NCBI GenBank assembly: GCA_900764725.1 | Contig: CAAFPB010000331.1 | Span: forward strand, 1-16,704 | Reading direction: 5' to 3' | Origin: an uncultured Catenibacterium sp. | GTDB lineage: Bacteria > Bacillota_I > Bacilli_A > Erysipelotrichales > Coprobacillaceae | DNA length: 16,704 nt | Part shown: one piece after another, positions 1 through 6,721 of the stretch | Numbering within the stretch: the stretch's first letter is position 1 | How the letters are laid out: each line of letters begins with the position of its first letter | The notes under the pieces: model-generated | The model's input: the letters and a program-made list of their open reading frames with translations, nothing else | The model's database searches: none | Told to the model about the DNA's origin: nothing | Program-made: the position numbers and the translations under genes

Positions 1-22
1 CAGTCACAATGGCTGCCCTTTT
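1..22 (-). terminator. possible terminator hairpin cut by the window edge
   Basis: Read on the minus strand downstream of the sucrose-6-phosphate hydrolase gene, the sequence AAAAGGGCAG is followed by a 9-nt loop and then CTG, which is the last base triplet of the window. CTG pairs with the CAG of the first arm. If the unseen bases continue as CCCTTTT this would be a typical rho-independent terminator ending the operon. Only 3 bp of the second arm are visible, so this is a guess. Nothing else is seen in the first 68 bases. Confidence 0.25.
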
Positions 23-68
23 CAAGGTTTCAAACAATTAATAAGCGATATAATCTGTTAGACCAATG

Positions 69-1511
69 TTAGGAATTAAGATCATAGTATTTTACAACTC
101 CATTCAAGTTTTCGCTTTTTAATTTACAAGATAACTCCTTCATGGAATCATATATCCTTGTTGTAAATACTACTTCTCCTCCATTAATGAAAATTTCTAA
201 ACTTGAGGAATCCGAAAAGATTCTAATATCTGCTATTGTATTGATAGCAACTCCTCTCTGCTTACGACCTGAACCACAGTGAGTTATATCAAGTGTTAAA
301 ATTCCTTCTTTATATCTTAACTTAACACTTTCTCTTAACTTTAATATAAAATCTTTACTGGTTTCAAAATTTATCTCCATCTCAAAACAGACTGAAGTTG
401 AGGTGCTAAATCCAGTATGAAATTCTATCTTTTTTTCATTACTACGCAGTTTTTTTAATTCATCCAGTGGTTTTTGCGCCAGTTTTCCTTTTTCTGTAAC
501 ATACAGTTCTCTTGGTATTGATAATGCATGTTGCCATCCATTCTTTACCGTTTCATCATTACTGTAATCACTATCTGGCATTCCCATCCAACCAAGCAGA
601 ATTACTCTTCCTGTATGGTCTTTAAAAATCTGTGGTGCATAAAAATCAAATCCTCTATCTAATTGATAAAATTCACCTAACTGATATATTTTGTCTTTGA
701 ATTCATATTTCAATGGGAAATAACCACATTGATGTGCATTGGCATAATCTAGTCCATCTTGTTCTATGCCCTGTGGGCACACAATCAAGAACTGTTTGCC
801 TTCAATCTCTACATAGTTCGGACATTCCCACATATATCCAAACACTTGTTGTGTAGTAAATCTTAATTCATATTTCCAATGATATAAATCATCACTCTTA
901 AAGAGTAGGACAGATCCTTTATTCAACAAATCTCTGGCTCCTAGAATCATGTAATAGTGATTTCCTTTTTTTATAATTTGAGGATCTCTTACATGTTTAC
1001 TCAAATCTTCTGGGAAGTTATCATTTGTCATAATTAATTTTTTTTCAGAAAAAATGTATCCATCTTTTGTAGTTGTTAGAATGACATTCTGTTCTCTTCC
1101 ATCAGTAACATAGTTATAATCTTTCCCTTCATACTTTACATTTCCAGTATAAAAGAAATAATATTCACCGTCTTCTTCGTAAGCGGAGCCACTATACGCA
1201 CCATTCGCATCCCAACAAGAATCTGGAAAAATAGAAGGTTCATGTTCTTCATAATGGATAAAGTCTTCAGTGACCATATGTCCCCATAGCCCTGTTCCTC
1301 CATTTGGATTAAAAGGAGTATATTGGAAACAGATATGATATTGATTTCCAATCTGACATAAACCATTTGGATCATTCAGCCACCCGATTGGTGGCTGTAA
1401 ATGATATTTCATACGGTATGGATCAGCAGCAACTTTATCTCTTAAACTATCAAATTTCTTACTTTTTTCTAAATATTGTTTTTTTGTCATCGGCTTCTTT
1501 TCTGCCTGCAT
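69..1511 (-). CDS. scrB: sucrose-6-phosphate hydrolase (GH32 invertase family)
   Basis: This 480-residue protein should hydrolyse sucrose-6-phosphate from the PTS into glucose-6-phosphate and fructose in the cytoplasm; it has no signal peptide. The GH32 signatures are clear. WLNDPNG is at 44-50 with the nucleophile D47, FQYTPFNP at 62-69, RDP at 175-177 with the transition-state Asp at 176, and MWECPN around 228-232 with the acid/base E229. The C-terminal beta-sandwich carries the usual LEIFINGGE stretch. Length matches bacterial ScrB. The ATG is preceded by AGGAGG only 4 nt away, and that site overlaps the stop codon of the upstream PTS gene (8-nt gap), so the two are probably translationally coupled. 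An internal ATG at residue 8 is a weaker alternative. It is the last gene of the operon. No fructokinase is present in the window, so the released fructose must be phosphorylated by an enzyme encoded elsewhere. Related GH32 enzymes act on fructans, but the PTS neighbour favours the phosphorylated substrate. Confidence 0.93.
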   Translation of the reverse strand: MQAEKKPMTKKQYLEKSKKFDSLRDKVAADPYRMKYHLQPPIGWLNDPNGLCQIGNQYHICFQYTPFNPNGGTGLWGHMVTEDFIHYEEHEPSIFPDSCWDANGAYSGSAYEEDGEYYFFYTGNVKYEGKDYNYVTDGREQNVILTTTKDGYIFSEKKLIMTNDNFPEDLSKHVRDPQIIKKGNHYYMILGARDLLNKGSVLLFKSDDLYHWKYELRFTTQQVFGYMWECPNYVEIEGKQFLIVCPQGIEQDGLDYANAHQCGYFPLKYEFKDKIYQLGEFYQLDRGFDFYAPQIFKDHTGRVILLGWMGMPDSDYSNDETVKNGWQHALSIPRELYVTEKGKLAQKPLDELKKLRSNEKKIEFHTGFSTSTSVCFEMEINFETSKDFILKLRESVKLRYKEGILTLDITHCGSGRKQRGVAINTIADIRIFSDSSSLEIFINGGEVVFTTRIYDSMKELSCKLKSENLNGVVKYYDLNS

Positions 1512-1519
1512 AATGCCTC

Positions 1520-3442
1520 CTAAAGTTCTTCTCCTAGCTGAACAGAACGTCTTTTTGTGTTTTTGATATGATACTGCTTTTCTGGATTTGTAAACACAAG
1601 AGGAATCACAGTATCATATCCTTCATTTTTTACTTTATCAATTTCAAACGTAACCAATGTATCTCCAGCTTTTACATAGTCCCCTTCATTCACATAGGAC
1701 TTAAAGTATTTTCCATTTAGTTTAACAGTATCAATACCAATATGAATCAACATTTCTGTTCCATCTTCAGCTTTTAACCCTATTGCATGTTTTGTAAAGA
1801 AAATTGTTTCTACTTTCCCGTCACATGGAGCACATACTTTACCTTCTGATGGGATAATCGCAAAACCTTCACCCATTATTTTCTTTGAAAAAGTAGGATC
1901 CTTTACATCTTCTATAGAGATAAGTTCCCCTGTAGCATAGGCCTTTATACCACTTTCTATTTTATTTTCGTTGCTTGTTTCTTTAGTTTCTACTGTTTTT
2001 AAATTTACTTCTGTGTTTTTCTTAGTTGCAAGTCTTCCTATAAATAGTGTGAAAATAATTCCTCCTATAAGGGCGATTAAATGAGCAATTATATAATTTA
2101 CATATCCATTGTTTTCTGGTGCAACAATCGCAAATCCAGGAAGTACAGTTGTTCCATACCCTAAAGCAGTGAGTCCACTAAAGTATACAAATATACTAGC
2201 TACAGCAGAAGCAAGACAGCCTGCAATAAATGGATACTTATTACGAAGGTTTACACCAAAGATAGCCGGCTCAGAAATACCAAATAAAGTAGATGTAAAT
2301 GCAGGGATACATAATTCTCTGCTTTTTACGTCTTTCCATTTTGGAATTAAATAACCTAATACTGCTCCACCTTGTGCACATACAGCAACAGAAGCAAGTG
2401 GATTAATAAAATCTCTTCCAGTATCAACAAGTAACTGTCCTTCAATAGCCCCAAATAAATGATGTAGACCAGTTATTACAATAATCTGTTGTACCCCACC
2501 AAAAATTGCATATCCAACAAATCCTAAATTCTGTGTCATCCATACTAAACCTGTAGTAAGTCCACTCGCAAGAAGACGACCTACTGGTCCTACAACTGTA
2601 AATAGTAATAAAGCTGATACAAATACGGTAAACATTGGTGATAGTAATAACTTTACTGCATTAGGAACTTTTCTTTCAAAGAATTTATCTAATTTAGCTA
2701 CTACAAATCCCATCATCAAAGCGATTATGATTCCACCTTGAAATCCTACCAGTTGAATTTTTAATCCTAAGAGACTAATTGTTTCTACTTTTACTGCTCC
2801 TTGTGCCGCCTGGTATGCATCTGCTAGATTATTACTTAACATTAAAGCACCAATAACCAGCCCAAGAATAGCTCTACCACCATATCTTTTTGTAGATGAC
2901 CATACCACAATCAATGGTAAGATAGAGAATACACTTGATGAAACTATACTAATAAATCGGTTTAAACCTGCTAGCATAGGAACCATTTCAACAACAGATT
3001 TTTTTCCGAAAATCCCCTGCTGTCCGAGTAAACCAGACAATCCCATTAATAACGCTGCTGCTAGAATTGCAGGCATAATTTCAATAAATACATCTGAGAG
3101 GGATTTTATTACCCTCTGAATAGGATTTTGTTTCTGAGTAGCCTGACTTTTTACATCCTGTAAAGACATGTTCTCTTCATGTGTGTATTTCGCAAACGCT
3201 TCATAAACCTCATTGACTAATCCTGCTCCGAAAATAATCTGAATCTGGTCTCCTGTCACAAAAGCTCCTTTTACAAGCTCAACTGTTTCGATTTTTTTCA
3301 TATCTACTTTAGTCTGATCTGCAGCCACGATTCTTAGTCTTGTAGCACAATGTGCTACTCCAAGTATGTTGTTTTCGCCTCCAACATAATCAGCAATTTC
3401 TTTTGAAATTTGAAGATATTTCTCTTCTTTTGTCCCTGTCAT
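1520..3442 (-). CDS. scrA: PTS EIIBCA, sucrose-type (glucose/beta-glucoside superfamily)
   Basis: This 640-residue membrane permease imports a disaccharide and phosphorylates it on entry, using phosphate from HPr via EIIA and EIIB. Domains run IIB, IIC, IIA. The EIIB phosphocysteine is C32 in VAHCATRLR. The IIC membrane domain spans roughly 110-475 with several hydrophobic helices and the conserved GISEPAIFG at 388-396. A charged linker (about 474-505) leads to a fused EIIA with H552 in TKHAIG and the phosphoaccepting H567 in LIHIGIDTV. The VAHCATRLR motif and the GAF...QIQIIFGAG segment look more like streptococcal ScrA than trehalose TreP, and scrB lies directly downstream, so sucrose is the favoured substrate. 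The glucosidase upstream keeps trehalose or sucrose isomers possible. I chose the ATG at 3442 because AAAGAGG lies 8 nt before it and it begins 2 nt after the upstream stop. An in-frame GTG seven codons earlier would overlap the upstream gene. Confidence 0.88.
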   Translation of the reverse strand: MTGTKEEKYLQISKEIADYVGGENNILGVAHCATRLRIVAADQTKVDMKKIETVELVKGAFVTGDQIQIIFGAGLVNEVYEAFAKYTHEENMSLQDVKSQATQKQNPIQRVIKSLSDVFIEIMPAILAAALLMGLSGLLGQQGIFGKKSVVEMVPMLAGLNRFISIVSSSVFSILPLIVVWSSTKRYGGRAILGLVIGALMLSNNLADAYQAAQGAVKVETISLLGLKIQLVGFQGGIIIALMMGFVVAKLDKFFERKVPNAVKLLLSPMFTVFVSALLLFTVVGPVGRLLASGLTTGLVWMTQNLGFVGYAIFGGVQQIIVITGLHHLFGAIEGQLLVDTGRDFINPLASVAVCAQGGAVLGYLIPKWKDVKSRELCIPAFTSTLFGISEPAIFGVNLRNKYPFIAGCLASAVASIFVYFSGLTALGYGTTVLPGFAIVAPENNGYVNYIIAHLIALIGGIIFTLFIGRLATKKNTEVNLKTVETKETSNENKIESGIKAYATGELISIEDVKDPTFSKKIMGEGFAIIPSEGKVCAPCDGKVETIFFTKHAIGLKAEDGTEMLIHIGIDTVKLNGKYFKSYVNEGDYVKAGDTLVTFEIDKVKNEGYDTVIPLVFTNPEKQYHIKNTKRRSVQLGEEL

Positions 3443-3444
3443 TT

Positions 3445-5127
3445 TTAATACCTCTTTATACACTTAAAGACTGCTGTCTCATATTCTCTTAATTTCATGC
3501 AAGACTCTGGTATTTCTGTATCAGAGTAATTGGCCAACAACTTATCAGTAATTACATAACTATCTTCAAATTGTTTTGGCATATTAAACTCAGTTTTATC
3601 TCCATAGAAGTTTGCAATAACTAGTAACGCTTCCTTTTCTCCTTCTCGAAGATAACACCAGACAGAAGGATCATTTTCTTCTAAACGAACATATTTTCCT
3701 TCTCTTACTAGTTCTTCAGTTTTTCTCATTTCAAGTAGTTTTTTATAGTAATAAAAAACGCCATCTTCTTTTTGCAAATCATTTTCCGCATTGATTAACG
3801 AAGCACTTCTACCCATCTTAATCCAAGGTGTTCCAGTTGAAAAGCCATTTCCTTGTGAACTATTCCACTGGATAGGTGATCTACCATTATCTCTTGATTG
3901 TCTGCAAATACCTTCCATGATAGTACTTTCTTCAATTCCGAGTTCTGTTCTTTCCTTATATACATTTAAAGACTCAATATCCTCAAACTCCTTAATTGTT
4001 TCATAACCAGGATTAGGCATCCCAAATTCTTCTCCTTGATAAATATAAGGAGTACCTTTCAACATATGAAGGATAGTTGCTAACATTTTAGCTGATTCAA
4101 TTCTGTATTTTCCATCATCTCCAAATCTATTTACTACTCTTGGCTGATCATGGTTAGACCAGAATAAAGAATTCCATCCACCAGTTTCTTCCATCTTATA
4201 TTGCCATTTAGAAAGGATGTCTTTTAATTTAATAAAATCTGTATCTTGAACTGTCCAGCGATCGCCATTTTTGTAATCTACCTGCATATGTTCCATTGCA
4301 AAGATCATGTCTAGCTCCTTCTCTTGAGGTCTTGTCATTAATACAGCATCTTCTACCGAAGCGTCCATTGTCTCACCCACAGTGACAACATCAAATGGCG
4401 TAAATATTTTCGTATTCATTTCCTTTAAAAATTCATGAAGTCTTGGACCATTTATGTAATATTTTTTACCCGGTGTATCATTGAGTGTATCATCATCAGG
4501 AAATGACTGATCTTTAGAAATCAAATTGATGACATCAAGTCTAAAACCATCTACACCTAATTCTACCCAATATTTCATCATATCTGATAGTTCATTTCTC
4601 ATCGCTTCACATTCCCAGTTTAAATCTGCCTGTTCTTTTGCAAACAAATGTAGATAATAATTATCCTCACCTTCAATCTTTTCCCAGGCACTTCCACCAA
4701 AAAATGATTTCCAGTTATTAGGCTCTTTTCCATTCACTGCTGGTTTTACGATGTAATAATCTCTATATTTTTTATCTTTTTCAATAAAAGCCTTTTTAAA
4801 CCACATATGATCTGTAGAAGTATGATTAAGCACAAGATCCATAATTATACGAATATCCCTTTTATGTGCTCCTTCAACTAATTCTATAAAATCATTTTTT
4901 GATCCGAATAACTTATCAATTTCATAATAATCACTAATATCGTATCCGTTATCCACCTGTGGTGAACAATACATTGGCGTAAGCCAAACTGCTCCTACAC
5001 CTAGATTTTGTAAATAATCTAACTTACTGATTATTCCGCGGATGTCTCCACATCCATCTCCATCAGAATCACAGAAACTTTTAGGATAAATTTGGTAAAC
5101 TGTCCTTTTCTTCCATTCATGATTCAT
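3445..5127 (-). CDS. GH13 glucosidase, trehalose-6-phosphate hydrolase-like
   Basis: This 560-residue cytosolic enzyme belongs to the GH13 oligo-1,6-glucosidase/trehalose-6-phosphate hydrolase group and should hydrolyse an alpha-glucosidic bond in a sugar or sugar phosphate. Visible motifs are the calcium-loop-like DSDGDGCGD at 20-28, DLVLNH at 97-102, GFRLDVINLISK at 194-205 with nucleophile D198, TVGET at 249-253 with acid/base E252, and SNHDQPR at 324-330 with transition-state D327. The stretches NLISKDQ, NGPRLHEFLKEMN, GGWNSLFWSNHDQPR and SRDNGRSPIQW closely match what I recall of Bacillus TreA, and the length (about 560) fits. As first gene of an operon with a sucrose-type PTS and scrB, it may act on trehalose-6-phosphate or on phosphorylated sucrose isomers; the sequence cannot decide. 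The ATG is preceded by AGGAGG with an 8-nt gap. I withhold treA/treC because of the sucrose context. Confidence 0.88.
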   Translation of the reverse strand: MNHEWKKRTVYQIYPKSFCDSDGDGCGDIRGIISKLDYLQNLGVGAVWLTPMYCSPQVDNGYDISDYYEIDKLFGSKNDFIELVEGAHKRDIRIIMDLVLNHTSTDHMWFKKAFIEKDKKYRDYYIVKPAVNGKEPNNWKSFFGGSAWEKIEGEDNYYLHLFAKEQADLNWECEAMRNELSDMMKYWVELGVDGFRLDVINLISKDQSFPDDDTLNDTPGKKYYINGPRLHEFLKEMNTKIFTPFDVVTVGETMDASVEDAVLMTRPQEKELDMIFAMEHMQVDYKNGDRWTVQDTDFIKLKDILSKWQYKMEETGGWNSLFWSNHDQPRVVNRFGDDGKYRIESAKMLATILHMLKGTPYIYQGEEFGMPNPGYETIKEFEDIESLNVYKERTELGIEESTIMEGICRQSRDNGRSPIQWNSSQGNGFSTGTPWIKMGRSASLINAENDLQKEDGVFYYYKKLLEMRKTEELVREGKYVRLEENDPSVWCYLREGEKEALLVIANFYGDKTEFNMPKQFEDSYVITDKLLANYSDTEIPESCMKLREYETAVFKCIKRY

Positions 5128-5144
5128 TCACGATTCCTCCTATT

Positions 5145-5158
5145 ACGTATTATTTTAC
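5145..5158 (-). promoter_or_regulatory. candidate LacI-family operator O1 (downstream of operon -10)
   Basis: The minus strand reads GTAAAATAATACGT just after the -10 box and before the ribosome binding site of the glucosidase gene. It matches 12 of 14 bases with the motif at 5210-5223 and recurs in the same position at the lacI-family gene (6305-6318). A repressor bound here would block transcription of the sugar operon. The assignment to the adjacent LacI-family protein is inference. Confidence 0.5.
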
Positions 5159-5170
5159 TTACATCGCTAG

Positions 5171-5199
5171 ATTATAGGTATTTATTTGCGCTTTGTCAA
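5171..5199 (-). promoter_or_regulatory. consensus sigma-A promoter of the sugar operon
   Basis: On the minus strand a perfect -35 TTGACA (5194-5199) and a perfect -10 TATAAT (5171-5176) are separated by exactly 17 nt. The predicted start is near 5164, giving a leader of roughly 37 nt with AGGAGG before the glucosidase ATG. A promoter this strong would need tight repression, in line with the LacI-family gene immediately upstream. Confidence 0.9.
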
Positions 5200-5209
5200 T
5201 CTTTCGTAT

Positions 5210-5223
5210 GTAAAATTTTACGT
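5210..5223 (+). promoter_or_regulatory. candidate LacI-family operator O2 (upstream of operon -35)
   Basis: GTAAAATTTTAC at 5210-5221 is a perfect 12-bp palindrome, extended by GT to match the 14-bp motif found at 5145-5158 and 6305-6318 on the minus strand. It lies about 10 bp upstream of the -35 box. Its centre is 63 bp from the centre of O1, close to six helical turns, which would suit repression by looping. Function is inferred from position and repetition. Confidence 0.45.
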
Positions 5224-5231
5224 TTAGTTAT

Positions 5232-5263
5232 AAAAAAAATACCTAAAATTCTTTAAAGGTATT
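5232..5263 (-). terminator. rho-independent terminator of the LacI-family gene
   Basis: On the minus strand, AATACCT pairs with AGGTATT across a 12-nt loop (partial extra pairing inside) and is followed by eight T residues. It begins about 19 nt after the stop codon of the regulator gene and ends before the sugar-operon promoter. The stem is AT-rich and weak, so some read-through into the operon is possible. Confidence 0.6.
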
Positions 5264-5281
5264 CTTTGTTCATTGATAAAG

Positions 5282-6292
5282 TTATTTATTTTTGTGAACT
5301 ACTACGCTCTTTCTTTCGATTATTTCAAATGGCATCACAACACTACTTTGTTTTTCATGTGTTTCTATATATTTTATTAGAATTTTCATTCCTTCGATTC
5401 CCATTTCATATAATGGCTGTCCAATTGTAGTAAGAGAAGGATAACTCATTTCAGCAACTTTAGTATTATCATAACCAATTACTGACAGTTCATTAGGAAC
5501 GGACATATTTCTTTCATATGCTGCCGAAATTGCTCCTATGGCCATATCATCACTTGCTGCAAAAACAGCCGTAATTTCTTTATCTAAATCAAGTAGTTTT
5601 TTCATACAAGCCTTACCACTTTGAAAGCTGAAGTCTCCATAGGAAATTCTGTTTTCAGTTACAGTTAATCCTGCATCTTCAATAGCCTTTCTATAACCCT
5701 TTTCACGGTTACTCATTCCGTTTATACTTGTACCTGCAATCATTGCGATTTGTGTATGTCCCTTATCTAGTAAATAACGCACAGCAGCATATGCTGCCTG
5801 AAAACTATCAACTTTAATATAGGGAATCTGGTATTTGTATGACATACTTGATATAAGAATATAAGGAATCTTTGTTCTTTCTAACTTTTCATATAAAGTT
5901 TCATCTAAAAATGTTCCTACTAATGCGATTCCAGATACTTTACGTTTTTTTAAAACATTTATATCTTCATACGTGTTTTTTCCTTCTTTTCCTGTATTAC
6001 TGATCAATATACTATAGCCTTGTTTACGTGCAACTTCTTCTAGACCAGAAATGATTTTTGCGTAAAAATCAGTTTCCAAATCAGGGACTAAAACTCCTAT
6101 CAATTTATCTACTTTAGGGCGATTATAATCCTTTAGAGCAGAAGCATTTCCTTTATAACCTGTTTCTTCTATAACTGCTAAAACCTTTTCTTTTGTATCA
6201 TCATTATATCCACCTAAACCATTTATAATTCTAGACACAGTAGCCGTTGATACTCCAGCACGTCTAGCAATTTCCCTAATAGTAATTTTCAT
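5282..6292 (-). CDS. LacI-family transcriptional regulator of the sugar operon
   Basis: This 336-residue protein is a typical LacI/GalR repressor. The N-terminal helix-turn-helix spans about 4-25 (TIREIARRAGVSTATVSRII). It is followed by a hinge around 46-60 and a periplasmic-binding-protein-like effector domain from about 62 to the end (KLIGVLVPDLETDFYAKII, SVIGYDN, TTIGQP). The family binds a sugar or sugar-phosphate effector and releases DNA. It lies directly upstream of, and on the same strand as, the glucosidase-PTS-scrB genes. Repeated 14-bp motifs at its own promoter and at the operon promoter suggest it represses both. The start is set by GGAGGA six nt before the ATG, behind a recognisable promoter. 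It could be called ScrR-, TreR- or MalR-like; the exact effector cannot be read from the sequence. Confidence 0.92.
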   Translation of the reverse strand: MKITIREIARRAGVSTATVSRIINGLGGYNDDTKEKVLAVIEETGYKGNASALKDYNRPKVDKLIGVLVPDLETDFYAKIISGLEEVARKQGYSILISNTGKEGKNTYEDINVLKKRKVSGIALVGTFLDETLYEKLERTKIPYILISSMSYKYQIPYIKVDSFQAAYAAVRYLLDKGHTQIAMIAGTSINGMSNREKGYRKAIEDAGLTVTENRISYGDFSFQSGKACMKKLLDLDKEITAVFAASDDMAIGAISAAYERNMSVPNELSVIGYDNTKVAEMSYPSLTTIGQPLYEMGIEGMKILIKYIETHEKQSSVVMPFEIIERKSVVVHKNK

Positions 6293-6304
6293 ACGGAATC
6301 CTCC

Positions 6305-6318
6305 ACGTAATTATTTAC
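6305..6318 (-). promoter_or_regulatory. candidate autoregulatory operator of the LacI-family gene
   Basis: The minus strand reads GTAAATAATTACGT between the -10 box and the ribosome binding site of the regulator gene. This is the third copy of the motif seen at 5145-5158 and 5210-5223. GTAA and TTAC form inverted half-sites. Its location suggests negative autoregulation; this is inference. Confidence 0.45.
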
Positions 6319-6323
6319 TTAAC

Positions 6324-6352
6324 AGGATATCAAATCAGATTGTTTTTGTCAA
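6324..6352 (-). promoter_or_regulatory. promoter of the LacI-family gene
   Basis: On the minus strand a perfect TTGACA (6347-6352) lies 17 nt from TATCCT (6324-6329), a 4/6 match to the -10 consensus. The distance to the ATG at 6292 fits a leader of about 25 nt containing the GGAGGA ribosome binding site. Confidence 0.7.
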
Positions 6353-6408
6353 ACTGGTCATATCTTCTCAATTGTCTAAAACAATTATTTATCCAAAGTC
6401 CATATTAC

Positions 6409-6437
6409 TTAACCACAGGTTGTAGTTGTGATAAAAT
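6409..6437 (+). promoter_or_regulatory. probable promoter of the phasin-like/ABC1 kinase pair
   Basis: TTAACC (6409-6414, 4/6) and TAAAAT (6432-6437, 5/6) are separated by 17 nt on the plus strand, just upstream of AGGAGG at 6448-6453 and the ATG at 6461. It diverges from the regulator promoter about 57 bp away. Confidence 0.6.
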
Positions 6438-6460
6438 AGTATTTGAAAGGAGGTAATCAT

Positions 6461-6721
6461 ATGGCTATGAGTGAATTGTTGAAAAAGACAGTACTTGTAG
6501 GTATTGGCGCAGCTGCTGAAGTAGCTGATCGTTCTAAGGACTTAACAGATAGTCTTGCGAAAAAAGGTCAGGATACTATCAATAAAGGACGTGCGATGAA
6601 TGAAGAATTAAAAAGAAAAGCACGTGAAGACTTATTAGAACATGTAGAAAACATGACTGATGAAGAACGTGCAGCATTGCGTCAAAAGCTTGATGCATTA
6701 GATCATGAAGAAAATCAGTAA
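6461..6721 (+). CDS. phasin-like small helical protein
   Basis: This 86-residue protein has an N-terminal alanine/glycine-rich helix (SELLKKTVLVGIGAAAEVAD, 4-23) followed by a charged, probably coiled-coil region rich in K, E, D and R (about 24-86). The layout resembles small phasin-family proteins that Bacillota often encode beside an ABC1/UbiB-type kinase, which is the case here: the kinase gene starts inside its last 17 nt. In other bacteria phasins coat polyhydroxyalkanoate granules, but no PHA genes are visible, so the name reflects fold similarity only. The N-terminal hydrophobic helix may let it contact membranes. The ATG at 6461 is chosen because AGGAGG lies 7 nt upstream; an in-frame TTG six codons earlier has no suitable site. 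Function unknown. Confidence 0.7.
   Translation: MAMSELLKKTVLVGIGAAAEVADRSKDLTDSLAKKGQDTINKGRAMNEELKRKAREDLLEHVENMTDEERAALRQKLDALDHEENQ

Noticed and set aside
3443..3463. In-frame GTG start of the PTS gene 7 codons upstream
   Set aside because: It would overlap the glucosidase gene and has no ribosome site, whereas the ATG at 3442 has AAAGAGG at good distance.
5177..5193. Possible CcpA (cre) site around the GCGC in the spacer of the sugar-operon promoter
   Set aside because: It lacks the TG...CA ends needed for the cre consensus on either strand, so catabolite control cannot be supported from sequence.
69..6292. Sugar operon as a recent horizontal transfer
   Set aside because: No insertion sequence, integrase, tRNA or repeat flanks it, and I cannot measure a composition difference by eye reliably.
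6370..6386. AATTGT-N5-ACAATT inverted repeat between the divergent regulator and phasin-like genes
   Set aside because: Short, AT-rich, without a T-run and not repeated elsewhere; it fits neither a terminator nor the motif seen at the LacI-family operators.
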